Notes under the pieces: model-generated | The model's database searches: none | Told to the model about the DNA's origin: nothing | What the model saw: the letters and a program-made list of their open reading frames with translations, nothing else | Position numbers and translations under genes: made by a program | NCBI GenBank assembly: GCA_024277815.1 | Contig: JAJRUM010000017.1 | Location: 1-48,408, forward strand | Source of the DNA: Gammaproteobacteria bacterium | Lineage (GTDB): Bacteria > Pseudomonadota > Gammaproteobacteria > Xanthomonadales > SZUA-36 | DNA: 48,408 nucleotides | Direction: 5' to 3' | Shown: positions 35,999 to 44,622 of the stretch, in pieces | How the letters are laid out: each line of letters starts with the position of its first letter | Numbering within the stretch: position 1 is the first letter of the stretch

Positions 35999-36423
35999 CG
36001 CGCGTCACCCATTTGTTTTTGCCGCAGTTCCCAACGTTCCTGGGCATCCAGGCAGAGGGTTGCGATCGGGCGGGCTTCCAGGCGCTTGAGGCCGATCTCT
36101 TCACCGGTCTCTTCACAATAGCCGTAGTCACCTTCATCCAGGCGCACCAGCGTCTTGTTAATTTTGTTGATCAGCTTGCGGTAACGATCGCGCGTACGTA
36201 GCTCCAGGCTGTTCTCAGTCTCTCGGGTCGCCCGCTCCGCTTCATCACCCACATCCCTGACTTCTGCTTGCAGGTTGTTGATGGTTTCGCGTGACTCTTC
36301 AACCAGCTCATCACGCCATGTGATCAGCTTCTGTCTGAAGTATTCGATCTGCCGGGAATTCATGTATTCTTCCTTGGCAGTTGGCTTGTACCCTTTGGGC
36401 AGTTTTACGTTATTCGCAGTCAT
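35995..36423 (-). CDS. dksA: RNA polymerase-binding transcription factor DksA (two-cysteine type)
   Basis: Binds the RNA polymerase secondary channel and, with (p)ppGpp, carries out the stringent response at rRNA and biosynthetic promoters. The 142 residues include the coiled-coil with the tip aspartates D57 and D60 in RDVGDEAERA, and a C-terminal globular part with RLEARP. The canonical four-cysteine zinc finger is reduced to two: C103 in GYCEETGEEIG, with Thr in place of the second Cys, and C124 in LCLDAQERWE, with Ala in place of the fourth. Alphaproteobacterial and xanthomonad DksA proteins and DksA2 of P. aeruginosa show similar loss. I chose the ATG at 36423, since the family begins shortly before KLPKGYKPTAKEEYM. 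Confidence 0.94.
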   Translation of the reverse strand: MTANNVKLPKGYKPTAKEEYMNSRQIEYFRQKLITWRDELVEESRETINNLQAEVRDVGDEAERATRETENSLELRTRDRYRKLINKINKTLVRLDEGDYGYCEETGEEIGLKRLEARPIATLCLDAQERWELRQKQMGDAR

Positions 36424-36601
36424 TTGCGGTGGATAACTCCTTGAATGATAATACACGTATAATATAACTTATTGTTTATTATATGTTTAATTCAAATCCA
36501 GCTAAAACAGTTCTGGATCAGGGGCAGTGTTATATCCCAACTTGAAACTAACGGCAAGTTTTTTTTGTATACAATCACCACTGGCTTTTGAAATACCACC
36601 C
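36424..36601. promoter_or_regulatory. A/T-rich divergent promoter region of dksA and yidD
   Basis: This gap is markedly A/T-rich, especially 36440-36500 (ACACGTATAATATAACTTATTG), with several overlapping TATAAT-like matches on both strands. It must carry the dksA promoter on the minus strand and possibly a yidD promoter on the plus strand. I could not settle on one -35/-10 pair. Confidence 0.5.
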
Positions 36602-36811
36602 ATGAAAAAGTTCCTGCAAGCCATTATTCGCGCCTACCAGCTGGTTTTGAGCCCCTTTTTAGGCCAACACTGCCGCTTCACGCCAAGCTGCTCGCAATAC
36701 ACATCCGAGGCCATCGACAAGTACGGTGCCGCCAAAGGCACCTGGATGGGCATTAAGCGAATCAGCCGCTGCCAGCCCTTCTGCAAAGGCGGCCACGACC
36801 CGGTCCCCTGA
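36602..36811 (+). CDS. yidD: Membrane protein insertion efficiency factor YidD
   Basis: Small membrane-associated protein that helps YidC insert inner-membrane proteins. The 69 residues start MKKFLQAIIRAYQLVLSPFLG and carry the family core CRFTPSCSQYTSEAI and the end ISRCQPFCKGGHDPVP with the conserved cysteine pattern. I chose the ATG at 36602; longer in-frame readings to 36527 lack the family start. In most bacteria yidD sits in rpmH-rnpA-yidD-yidC; here it stands alone between dksA and the dihydroorotase gene. Confidence 0.95.
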   Translation: MKKFLQAIIRAYQLVLSPFLGQHCRFTPSCSQYTSEAIDKYGAAKGTWMGIKRISRCQPFCKGGHDPVP

Positions 36812-36855
36812 CCCGTCATCGCGGTGCCGCGAATAGCAGAACCAGGTATCTCCCA
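36812..36855. repeat. Second repeat family, copy 1
   Basis: Begins CCCGTCATCGCGGTGCCGCG, directly after the yidD stop. Over 34 bases it matches copy 2 (38274 on) at 29 positions. This copy has lost most of the right-hand inverted half. Confidence 0.6.
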
Positions 36856-36911
36856 ACGCGCCCGTAATACCGCTACAATAACCAACAACATAATCACCGG
36901 CCAATCAACAC

Positions 36912-38261
36912 ATGCCCCAAACCACCGTCATCCATAACGCACAACTGGTCAACGAAGGCCAGACCACCGAATCCGACATTCTGCTCAAAAATGGCCGCAT
37001 TGAAAGAATCGCCAATAGCATCACCGCGCCGGCCGGGGCCGAAGTGGTCGATGCCGCTGGACATCACCTGTTGCCCGGCATGATTGACGACCAGGTGCAT
37101 TTCCGTGAACCCGGCCTGACCCACAAAGGTGATTTCCATTCTGAATCACGCGCCGCGATCGCCGGCGGCGTCACCAGCTACATGGAGATGCCCAACTCAA
37201 AGCCGGCCACCACCAATGCCGAACAACTGGCCTGGAAGTATGCCCGCGCAGCACAGGTATCCGCCGCCAACTACGGCTTCTACTTCGGTGCCACCAATGA
37301 CAACATCGAAGACATTCGCAAGCTCGACCCGGCAATGGCCTGCGGCATCAAGGTTTTCATGGGTGCGTCCACCGGCAATATGCTGGTCGACAATGAATCC
37401 ACATTGGCTGCCATTTTCCGGGATGCACCCATCCTGATCGCCACTCATTGCGAATCCACACCGATGATCAAGGCCAACATCAAACAGGCCATGGCCCGTT
37501 ACGGCAAGCATATTCCGGTCACCGAACATGCCGCGATCCGCAGTGCCGAGGCCTGTTACGCATCCAGTGAGTTGGCAGTGGCGCTGGCCAACAAATACCA
37601 GGCACAGTTGCATGTGCTGCATATCTCCACCGCGCGCGAACTGGACCTGTTCACAGCAGGCCCGATGGCAGGTAAAAGCCTCACTGCCGAAGCCTGCGTA
37701 CATTTCCTGCATTTTGACGATACGGATTACCCGAAATATGGCAACCGGATCAAATGCAACCCCGCCATCAAGACCGCCGCCGACCGCAGCGCCCTGATCG
37801 CAGCGATTGCCGATGGGCACCTCGATATCATCGCCACCGACCATGCACCGCATACCGCAGAAGAAAAAGCCGATGACAATTACCTGAGCGCACCGTCCGG
37901 CCTGCCACTGGTGCAGGAAGTACTGGTGGCCGCGCTGGAGCTGGTACACGACGGCAAACTCGACCTGCACACGGTCGTGCGCGGCATCACCCACAACCCC
38001 GCAGAGCGTTTCAGCGTGGTTGAGCGCGGTTATATCCGTGAGGGCTATCATGCCGACCTGGTACTGGTCGACATGCAGGGCGGCACCGAAGTAAGCCGCG
38101 AGCGCGTGCTGTCACGCTGTGGCTGGTCGCCCTTCGAAGGCCGCAGCTTCCGCAGTCGCATCGACGCGGTATGGGTTAACGGCGCACTGGCCTTCAACGG
38201 CCAAAAAGTCATCGAACACGGCGCCGCCGAACGCCTGCACTTCAACCACAAACCCCGCTGA
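36912..38261 (+). CDS. pyrC: Dihydroorotase (amidohydrolase family)
   Basis: Catalyses ring closure of carbamoyl aspartate to dihydroorotate in pyrimidine synthesis. The 449 residues are the long (class I-like) type, unlike the ~345-residue E. coli PyrC. Motifs: MIDDQVHFREPGLTHKGDF at 57-75 with metal ligand H63 and R65, GIKVFMGASTGNM with a lysine (K147) that may be carbamylated, ATHCES, LHVLHIST, and IATDHAPHTAEEK. In the usual HxH metal pair the first His is Gln61 here. As I recall, this DDQVHFREP form is common in Xanthomonadales and Bacteroidetes, so it may be normal for the subgroup. It stands alone between two repeats. Confidence 0.9.
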   Translation: MPQTTVIHNAQLVNEGQTTESDILLKNGRIERIANSITAPAGAEVVDAAGHHLLPGMIDDQVHFREPGLTHKGDFHSESRAAIAGGVTSYMEMPNSKPATTNAEQLAWKYARAAQVSAANYGFYFGATNDNIEDIRKLDPAMACGIKVFMGASTGNMLVDNESTLAAIFRDAPILIATHCESTPMIKANIKQAMARYGKHIPVTEHAAIRSAEACYASSELAVALANKYQAQLHVLHISTARELDLFTAGPMAGKSLTAEACVHFLHFDDTDYPKYGNRIKCNPAIKTAADRSALIAAIADGHLDIIATDHAPHTAEEKADDNYLSAPSGLPLVQEVLVAALELVHDGKLDLHTVVRGITHNPAERFSVVERGYIREGYHADLVLVDMQGGTEVSRERVLSRCGWSPFEGRSFRSRIDAVWVNGALAFNGQKVIEHGAAERLHFNHKPR

Positions 38262-38273
38262 CCAAAAGAGACA

Positions 38274-38351
38274 CCGTCATCCCGGGGCCGTGAATAGCGG
38301 AACCCGGGAGGGATATCCCGGATATTTGCTATGCAAATTCCGGGATGACGG
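38274..38351. repeat. Second repeat family, copy 2 (78-bp hairpin)
   Basis: Perfect 12-bp inverted ends CCGTCATCCCGG / CCGGGATGACGG at 38274-38285 and 38340-38351, with the smaller palindromes CCCGGG and GGGATATCCC between. It lies in the 160-bp gap between pyrC and fabI and might also terminate transcription, but has no T-run. It is similar to copies at 36812-36855 and, more distantly, 39262-39295. Confidence 0.8.
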
Positions 38352-38421
38352 GCACCACATATCCCATTTATGTTAATCTGCCCCTCTTCAAATATTTCTA
38401 TCTGTCAGGAGAGCATCATCC

Positions 38422-39219
38422 ATGGGGTTTCTGCAAGGTAAACGCGCGTTAATCGTCGGTGTCGCCAGTAAACGTTCAATCGCCTGGGGTATTGCCGAGG
38501 CCATGCACCGCGAAGGTGCCGAGCTGGCTTTTACTTACCAGACCGAAAAACTTAAATCGCGTGTTGAGCAAATTGCTGAAATCTGCGGGTCGGATATCAT
38601 CATTCCCTGTGATGTGGCCTACGACGAACAGATCACCGACACTTTTGCGCAACTTGGCAAACACTGGGACGGTTACGATATCCTCGTACACTCAGTCGGC
38701 TTTGCGCCGCGCGAGCAACTGGTCGGCGACTACATGGACGCGGTTACCCGTGAAGGCTTTCAGATCGCCCACGACATCAGTTCTTACAGTTTCGTGGCGC
38801 TGGCCCAGGCGGGTCGCAGCATGATGGCCGGCCGCAATGGTGCGCTGCTGACGCTGAGCTATATGGGCGCTGTCAGGGCCATGCCGAGCTATAACGTGAT
38901 GGGGCTGGCCAAAGCCAGCCTGGAGGCCAACGTGCGCTACATGGCCCAGAGCCTCGGCCCTGAAGGACACCGGGTTAACGGCATCTCAGCCGGCCCGGTC
39001 AAAACCCTGGCCGCAGCCGGCATATCGCAGTTCCGCAAGATGCTTGATCACGTAAAGAGAACCGCCCCGATGCGCCGCACCATCACCCCTGAAGATGTCG
39101 GCAACGTGGCCGCCTTCATGTGTTCAGACCTGGCCGCCGGCGTCACCGGTGAAATCACCTATGTCGATGCCGGCTACAACATTCTGGGCATGGCGGAGTT
39201 GGGTGGGGATAAAGACTAA
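38422..39219 (+). CDS. fabI: Enoyl-ACP reductase (NADH), FabI
   Basis: Reduces trans-2-enoyl-ACP at the end of each fatty acid elongation cycle; target of triclosan and isoniazid-like drugs. The 265 residues start [25 protein letters not shown] with the SDR nucleotide site. Catalytic Tyr147 and Tyr157 and Lys164 ([19 protein letters not shown]) match E. coli residues one position lower. The substrate-loop [11 protein letters not shown] is present. It is unfused and stands alone, with repeats on both sides. Confidence 0.98.
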   Translation: MGFLQGKRALIVGVASKRSIAWGIAEAMHREGAELAFTYQTEKLKSRVEQIAEICGSDIIIPCDVAYDEQITDTFAQLGKHWDGYDILVHSVGFAPREQLVGDYMDAVTREGFQIAHDISSYSFVALAQAGRSMMAGRNGALLTLSYMGAVRAMPSYNVMGLAKASLEANVRYMAQSLGPEGHRVNGISAGPVKTLAAAGISQFRKMLDHVKRTAPMRRTITPEDVGNVAAFMCSDLAAGVTGEITYVDAGYNILGMAELGGDKD

Positions 39220-39261
39220 AGACCATCATGGCCAGCCACCCGGCTGGTCCCCGGCCTCACC

Positions 39262-39295
39262 TTCTCCGGGACCGCGAGAGCGTATCCCGGGATAG
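39262..39295. repeat. Second repeat family, copy 3 (degenerate)
   Basis: TCCGGGACCGCGAGAGCGTATCCCGGGATAG resembles the copy at 38274 over about 30 bases with one gap and several changes. It contains inverted CCGGGA/TCCCGG (39266-39271 and 39285-39290). It lies between the converging fabI and ppiD, next to another hairpin CCAGCC/GGCTGG (39232-39247). Confidence 0.5.
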
Positions 39296-39305
39296 TGCAG
39301 AAAAC

Positions 39306-41225
39306 CTACTTCAGACGGTTCTCATTAATATTGATATCAGCCGCTTCGCGCAGCTCGCGCATCAGCGCAAAGCCTTCCTGGCTGGCGACGCCATTGGACA
39401 GTGCGCGTTCGTATTGCTGGCGTGCCAGCAGTGCACCCTTGTCGAGCTCACCATCGGTCACACGCTCCAACTCCACCACCGCGAAGCCGTCAGCGGTTGG
39501 CAGAACAACCTGTGCGGTGTCGCCCTCAGCGGGTGAACGCAGGCTGAAAATTTCCTGTACCAGGGTGGGATCAGGCACGAACGAATTGCGCTTGATGGCC
39601 TTGTGATGGGCATATTCAAGCCCGTCTTCAGTGGCCAGCGCGGCCAGTTCGCTCTCACCGCTCTGGACGCCGGCCAGTAGTTTCCCGGCCTCTGCCTTTG
39701 CGTTCTCTCGCGCCAGGTTATCCGCCAGCGTGGCAATGATTTCAGGGCGTACATCAGCAAGCGGTTTCAGCGCAACCGGGAAGTGCTCTTTGAGCTTGAT
39801 CATGACCAGGCGGTTATCATCAAGATTCACCGGGTCACTGACCGAACCCTGCAACAGCACCAGGTCGGAAAAAGCCGCCGCAACCACTTCCGGGGTTTCA
39901 GCGATGCCCTCCCCGCCTGCACGGGTAAACGGACCCACCTCATTGACCGGTAAGTCCATCACAATCGCCGCACTTTCCAGGGTGGTGGGATCTTCATAAA
40001 TCAGGTCAACCAGCCGATCGGCCTGCTCAAGGAACGCGCGACCGGCCTGCTCGTCCTCATACTCACGTACCAGCAGCGCACGCGCTTCTTCAAAGTTCAT
40101 ACCCGAAGCCTCACGAACCTCAAGTAACTTGATCACGTGCCAGCCAAAAGCGGTCTGCACCGGCTCTGATACCGGGTGCGCCATGGACAACTCATACATG
40201 GCATTCTCGAACGCCTTGACCATCACACCCGGCTCGACCCAGCCAAGGTCACCGCCGCCGGCGGCAGAACCCATGTCCTGGGAATTCTCTTTTGCCAGCG
40301 TGGCGAAATCTTCACCGTCGTTGGCACGCCTGGCCAGGTCCTCTGCCGTTTGCCGGGCCGTTTCCTTGACGGCCTCATCGGCATCGGTAGCCACTTCAAT
40401 CAGGATATGGGCAACATGACGCTGCTCAGGGCTGATAAAACGTCCCTTCTGGGCTTCAAACTGCTCGCGCAGATAATCTTCTTCAGGTGGCTGTCCGGGC
40501 GGCAGGAAAGCGGCGTCCAACTCAACATACTCAATCGTGACGGCCTCTTCCGACTGGTAATCATTGCTATGTGACTCATACCACTCGATGATTTGCTGTT
40601 CGCTGAAATCCGGTGTCTCATCGCCAATCGTGGCTGGCACCATCACCGCACCAAAAGTGCGGGTCTGCTCCAGCAACGCAATGAACCTGTCGGTCTCAGC
40701 CGGGGTGGCGATGCTGCTGGAAGAAATACTCATGGGCAACTGGGAAATAACGAACTGCGTGCGCATATCCCGCTGGAACTGTTTGGGCGACATACCCTGA
40801 GCACTCAGCCTGCTCTGGTATACATCTGCATTGAACTCACCCTCAACCTGGAAGGCAGGAATCTTGCGAATTTCCTTGGCCAGCGTTTCGTCATCGACAT
40901 CCAGACCCATGGCCTTGGCGGCCTGGGCAATCAACTCCTGGTCGATCATGTTGTCGAGGTGTTCGCGGCGCTTGGTTAACTGGTCATACTCCACCGGGTC
41001 GTAGGCATCACCCAGGATCGACTGCATGCGACGGCGGTAGCTTGAAAAGCTCTGGTTATAATCATTGGTGGTGATCTCAGTATCATTGATGCGGGCAACG
41101 ATATTGGAGTCGGAGGCAGTGAAGTACTGAGTGACACCCACAAGAGCGAAGGGAATAATCAGAATTCCGAGAATGGTAAATGCAAGAATTCCAGTCAGTT
41201 TTTCACGAATGGATTGAAGAACCAT
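39306..41225 (-). CDS. ppiD: Periplasmic-side chaperone/prolyl isomerase PpiD (SurA N-terminal and PpiC domains)
   Basis: Inner-membrane-anchored periplasmic folding factor that works at the Sec translocon exit. The 639 residues start with one membrane helix (about 12-34, GILAFTILGILIIPFALVGV). A SurA-type N-terminal chaperone domain follows, then a PpiC rotamase domain at about 265-360 (EQRHVAHILIEVATDADEAVK to VQTAFGWHVIKLLEVREA), then a C-terminal chaperone lobe. The length is close to E. coli PpiD (623). It is the last gene of the tig-clpP-clpX-lon-hupB-tRNA-ppiD block, downstream of the two tRNAs and a strong terminator. Confidence 0.95.
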   Translation of the reverse strand: MVLQSIREKLTGILAFTILGILIIPFALVGVTQYFTASDSNIVARINDTEITTNDYNQSFSSYRRRMQSILGDAYDPVEYDQLTKRREHLDNMIDQELIAQAAKAMGLDVDDETLAKEIRKIPAFQVEGEFNADVYQSRLSAQGMSPKQFQRDMRTQFVISQLPMSISSSSIATPAETDRFIALLEQTRTFGAVMVPATIGDETPDFSEQQIIEWYESHSNDYQSEEAVTIEYVELDAAFLPPGQPPEEDYLREQFEAQKGRFISPEQRHVAHILIEVATDADEAVKETARQTAEDLARRANDGEDFATLAKENSQDMGSAAGGGDLGWVEPGVMVKAFENAMYELSMAHPVSEPVQTAFGWHVIKLLEVREASGMNFEEARALLVREYEDEQAGRAFLEQADRLVDLIYEDPTTLESAAIVMDLPVNEVGPFTRAGGEGIAETPEVVAAAFSDLVLLQGSVSDPVNLDDNRLVMIKLKEHFPVALKPLADVRPEIIATLADNLARENAKAEAGKLLAGVQSGESELAALATEDGLEYAHHKAIKRNSFVPDPTLVQEIFSLRSPAEGDTAQVVLPTADGFAVVELERVTDGELDKGALLARQQYERALSNGVASQEGFALMRELREAADININENRLK

Positions 41226-41261
41226 GGCTTGACAACCTTTCCAAATTTTAAAACCACTAAG

Positions 41262-41282
41262 AAAAAGGCGCCAACAGGCGCC
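41262..41282 (-). terminator. Intrinsic terminator after the hupB-tRNA unit
   Basis: On the minus strand GGCGCC-TGTT-GGCGCC is followed by TTTTT. It lies 15 bp after tRNA-Asp and 37 bp before ppiD, so ppiD probably has its own promoter in this short gap. Confidence 0.88.
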
Positions 41283-41296
41283 CTTGTCTTAACATA

Positions 41297-41373
41297 TGGC
41301 GGAGTGGACGGGACTCGAACCCGCGACCCCCGGCGTGACAGGCCGGTATTCTAACCAGCTGAACTACCACTCC
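41297..41373 (-). tRNA. tRNA-Asp (anticodon GTC)
   Basis: 77 bases including CCA. Acceptor GGAGTGG pairs with CCACTCC. The anticodon loop CTGTCAC gives GTC, and the T arm GCGGG-TTCGAGT-CCCGT is standard. Nearly identical to E. coli tRNA-Asp. Confidence 0.97.
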
Positions 41374-41381
41374 ACGTACGT

Positions 41382-41457
41382 TGGTGGGTGCTGAGGGGCT
41401 CGAACCCCCGACCCTCGCCTTGTAAGGGCGATGCTCTCCCAGCTGAGCTAAGCACCC
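41382..41457 (-). tRNA. tRNA-Val (anticodon TAC)
   Basis: 76 bases including CCA. Acceptor GGGTGCT pairs with AGCACCC, and the anticodon stem-loop CGCCC-TTACAAG-GGCGA gives TAC. It lies 15 bp downstream of the hupB stop on the same strand, 8 bases before tRNA-Asp, so both may be cut from a hupB transcript. Confidence 0.97.
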
Positions 41458-41472
41458 CCGTTCGAAGGCGCG

Positions 41473-41745
41473 CTAGTTTACGGCATCCTTGAGGGCTTTA
41501 CCAGCCTTAAATGAAGGATTATTTGACGCCTTGATCTGGATGGTTTCGCCGGTACGTGGGTTACGACCCGCACGCGCTGCACGATGCTTAACAGAGAACG
41601 TTCCAAAACCTACCATGGACACTGTATCGCCTTTTTTCAACGCGCTGGTGATAGAAGATGTAAAGCCGTCAAGAGCCCGACCTGCGTCTGCTTTGCTCAA
41701 CCCGGAAGCGTTTGCAATAGAATCAATTAGGTCCGATTTGTTCAT
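41473..41745 (-). CDS. hupB: DNA-binding protein HU-beta
   Basis: Small histone-like protein that bends and compacts DNA. The 90 residues show [11 protein letters not shown] at the start, the [25 protein letters not shown] beta-arm region with the conserved RNP tip, and a KDAVN end. A good ribosome site (GGAGTGC) lies just upstream of the ATG. hupB after lon, followed by tRNAs and ppiD, is the standard order. Confidence 0.97.
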   Translation of the reverse strand: MNKSDLIDSIANASGLSKADAGRALDGFTSSITSALKKGDTVSMVGFGTFSVKHRAARAGRNPRTGETIQIKASNNPSFKAGKALKDAVN

Positions 41746-42061
41746 TTCTGCACTCCATATTATTCAATTAGCGATTATTTGTGATATTGACTTAACAGGC
41801 CAACCAGCGTCTAACCCCCACTGGAAATTCTGCTGGCAGCGAAAGTTAAAGAAACTCCCCCAAGGCCTTACAAATCAAGGCCTGCAAGCCGAACGGCCAT
41901 GGTAATACACCACTCCACTTTAGCGCAACCTGAAAAAGGCATTGAGGCGACTTTTTGCATTAATAGTCTCACCCAAGCAACTCATTTGACTGACAAGACT
42001 ATTTTTCAAACAGGTAAAAATAAATGAATGGATGCCCACCTGCCGTCATCAGGGGCTCCAT
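41746..42061 (-). promoter_or_regulatory. lon-hupB intergenic region
   Basis: 316 bases without a gene. It should hold the hupB promoter; TTGCGC followed by TATTAC with 15-bp spacing near 41905-41935 (minus strand) is a poor candidate. A perfect 7-bp inverted repeat AGGCCTT/AAGGCCT lies near 41862-41883 without a T-run. The part next to lon is A/T-rich and may help end lon transcripts. Confidence 0.4.
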
Positions 42062-44500
42062 TCAGTGCGGCCTTACGCCCTTTTCGTCCAGCTCAACCAG
42101 CGGCGTCTTTGCCTCGGCGGCCTCTTCCAGCGGTTGGGGCATTTCGACCAGCGCGATCTCCAGCACTTCATCGATCTCGGAAACCGGGTGAATCTCCAGC
42201 TTGCGCAGAATATTTTTCGGGATCTCCGCCAGGTCCTTCTCGTTCTCAGCCGGAATGATAACCTGCTTGATGCCACCCCGGTGAGCCGCCAGCAGCTTCT
42301 CTTTCAAGCCACCAATCGGCAGCACCTTACCGCGCAGAGTAATCTCGCCGGTCATGGCCACCGTTGCACGCACCGGTATCCTGGTCAGCGCCGAGACCAG
42401 CGCCGTACACATGCCGACACCCGCACTCGGGCCATCTTTCGGTGTAGCACCCTCGGGCACGTGGATGTGGGAATCGAACTTCTGATAAAAATCAGGGTTG
42501 ATACCCAACTCGGCAGCGCGACTGCGCACCACCGTCATGGCAGCCGTAATAGACTCCTGCATCACATCGCCCAGCTGGCCGGTCTGGATTAACCTGCCCT
42601 TGCCGGGCACCTGCATGGCTTCGATCTGCAGCAACTCGCCGCCAACCTGCGTCCAGGCCAGGCCAGTCACCTGACCGATCTCGTTGTTCTCATCGGCAAT
42701 GCCGTAGCGGAACTGCCGCACACCCAGATATGACTCAAGGTTGCGCGAAGTCACCGAAACCTTGCCAACCTTCTTCTCCAGCGCCAGCCGTTTGACCGCC
42801 TTGCGGCAGATCTTGGCCAGTTCACGTTCCATGTTGCGCACCCCGGACTCGCGCGTGTAATAGCGCACGATATCCACCAGCACCTGGTCACTGATCTGCA
42901 GCTCTGTGTCATCCAACCCGTGTTGCGCCAGTTGCTTGGTCAGCAGGTAATTTTTGGCAATATGCAACTTCTCGTTCTCGGTATAACCGGGAATACGGAT
43001 CACTTCCATACGGTCCAGCAACGGGGCGGGTATGTTCAACGAATTAGCAGTCGCCACAAACATCACATCGGAGAGATCAAAGTCCACTTCGAGGTAATGG
43101 TCGTTAAAGGCGTGATTCTGCTCAGGGTCGAGCACTTCCAGCAACGCCGAGGACGGGTCACCACGGAAATCCATCGACATCTTGTCCAGCTCATCAAGCA
43201 TAAACAGCGGGTTGCGCGCGCCCACCTTGGCCATATTCTGCAACACCCTGCCCGGCATCGAGCCGATGTAGGTGCGGCGATGGCCACGGATTTCCGCCTC
43301 ATCACGCACACCGCCCAGCGACATACGCACAAATTTTCTGCCGGTCGCACGCGCAATCGAGCGCCCGAGGCTGGTCTTGCCAACACCCGGTGGCCCCACC
43401 AGGCACAAAATCGGGCCTTTCATGGCTTTGACCCGCTGTTGCACGGCCAGGTACTCAAGGATGCGTTCCTTGACCTTCTCAAGGCCATAGTGATCAGCTT
43501 CAAGAATGCTCTCGGCCTTGGCCAGGTCTTTACGGATGCGACTGCGCTTTTTCCACGGCACATTGAGCATCCAGTCGATGTAATTCCGGACCACCGTGGC
43601 CTCAGCCGACATCGGTGACATCATTTTCAATTTCTTTAGCTCAGAGGTGGCCTTCTTTTTGCCCTCCTTGCTCATACCGGCTTTTTCAACCCGGTTGGAC
43701 AGATCATCCATGTCGTTGGGCGCATCGTCCATATCGCCGAGTTCTTTCTGAATGGCCTTCATCTGCTCATTCAGGTAGTACTCGCGCTGGCTCTTCTCCA
43801 TCTGCGTCTTGACCCGTCCACGGACGCGTTTCTCAAGCTGCAAGACTTCGATTTCACCCTCGACCAGGCCCATCAGTTTTTCCATCCGCACGGTGACACT
43901 GCCCAACTCCAGCACCGCCTGTTTTTCTTCCAGGCGAATCGCCAGGTGTGCGGCAACGGTATCGGCCAAACGGCTGGCATCGTCGATGCCGGCCAGCGTG
44001 GTTAACAGTTCAGGGGGTATTTTTCGATTCAGTTTGACGTACTGCTCAAACAACGAAACCAGCGAACGCATGGTTACATCGCGTTCCTTGTCGCTGCTGC
44101 CGTCTTCCACCGACAGCATTTCCCACCAGGCTTCAAAAAAGCCGTTGTCTTCATGCAGGTTCTTGATGGCGACACGCTCACCACCTTCCACCAGCACCTT
44201 GGTGGTGCCGTCCGGCAGTTTCAACAACTGCAAAACAGTCGCCAGCGTGCCGACCTGGAACAGGTCTGCTTCGGTTGGCTCGTCAATTTCAGCGCTGCGC
44301 TGGGTGACCAGCACAATACGCTTGTCGACATTCATCGACTGATCGAGCGCCAGTATCGAGCGGTCACGCCCGACAAACAGCGGAATAACCATATGCGGAT
44401 AAACCACCACATCGCGCAGCGATAAAACCGGCGTGGGTTGCTGTATTTCACCGGGGGCAAACAAGGGTACTTCAGGGTCTGGCGTGTCTGTTTTAGACAT
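42062..44500 (-). CDS. lon: ATP-dependent protease Lon
   Basis: Cytoplasmic AAA+ serine protease that degrades misfolded and regulatory proteins. The 812 residues match LonA. An N-terminal substrate-binding domain begins [21 protein letters not shown]. Walker A is GPPGVGKTS, Walker B is FMLDELDKM. The protease domain has the catalytic pair Ser692 ([11 protein letters not shown]) and Lys735 ([14 protein letters not shown]), 43 residues apart as in E. coli. The gap to clpX (122 bp) likely contains its promoter. A perfect 7-bp inverted repeat lies about 25 bases upstream of the ATG. Confidence 0.98.
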   Translation of the reverse strand: MSKTDTPDPEVPLFAPGEIQQPTPVLSLRDVVVYPHMVIPLFVGRDRSILALDQSMNVDKRIVLVTQRSAEIDEPTEADLFQVGTLATVLQLLKLPDGTTKVLVEGGERVAIKNLHEDNGFFEAWWEMLSVEDGSSDKERDVTMRSLVSLFEQYVKLNRKIPPELLTTLAGIDDASRLADTVAAHLAIRLEEKQAVLELGSVTVRMEKLMGLVEGEIEVLQLEKRVRGRVKTQMEKSQREYYLNEQMKAIQKELGDMDDAPNDMDDLSNRVEKAGMSKEGKKKATSELKKLKMMSPMSAEATVVRNYIDWMLNVPWKKRSRIRKDLAKAESILEADHYGLEKVKERILEYLAVQQRVKAMKGPILCLVGPPGVGKTSLGRSIARATGRKFVRMSLGGVRDEAEIRGHRRTYIGSMPGRVLQNMAKVGARNPLFMLDELDKMSMDFRGDPSSALLEVLDPEQNHAFNDHYLEVDFDLSDVMFVATANSLNIPAPLLDRMEVIRIPGYTENEKLHIAKNYLLTKQLAQHGLDDTELQISDQVLVDIVRYYTRESGVRNMERELAKICRKAVKRLALEKKVGKVSVTSRNLESYLGVRQFRYGIADENNEIGQVTGLAWTQVGGELLQIEAMQVPGKGRLIQTGQLGDVMQESITAAMTVVRSRAAELGINPDFYQKFDSHIHVPEGATPKDGPSAGVGMCTALVSALTRIPVRATVAMTGEITLRGKVLPIGGLKEKLLAAHRGGIKQVIIPAENEKDLAEIPKNILRKLEIHPVSEIDEVLEIALVEMPQPLEEAAEAKTPLVELDEKGVRPH

Positions 44501-44521
44501 TAGATTCCTTATCGGGTGCGC

Positions 44522-44569
44522 TGGTTTTCAAAACCAATGTAAATCAGGGCGGGTCGCCCTTCAAGTTGA
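44522..44569 (-). promoter_or_regulatory. Candidate lon control region
   Basis: Reading the minus strand, CTTGAAGGGCGACCCGCCCTGATTT resembles a sigma-32 promoter (TTGAA then CCC-AT), but its spacing is only about 10 bp against the usual 13-14. Just downstream is a perfect palindrome TGGTTTT-G-AAAACCA (44522-44536). In E. coli lon is a heat-shock gene, so such a site is expected; this particular assignment is tentative. Confidence 0.3.
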
Positions 44570-44622
44570 TTACAGAAATATGGGCGCCAGATTATGGAAA
44601 TCAATGCCACGCACGCGGTTAG

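Noticed and set aside
37197..38051. 284-codon open frame opposite pyrC
   Set aside because: Antisense to a dihydroorotase with clear motifs.
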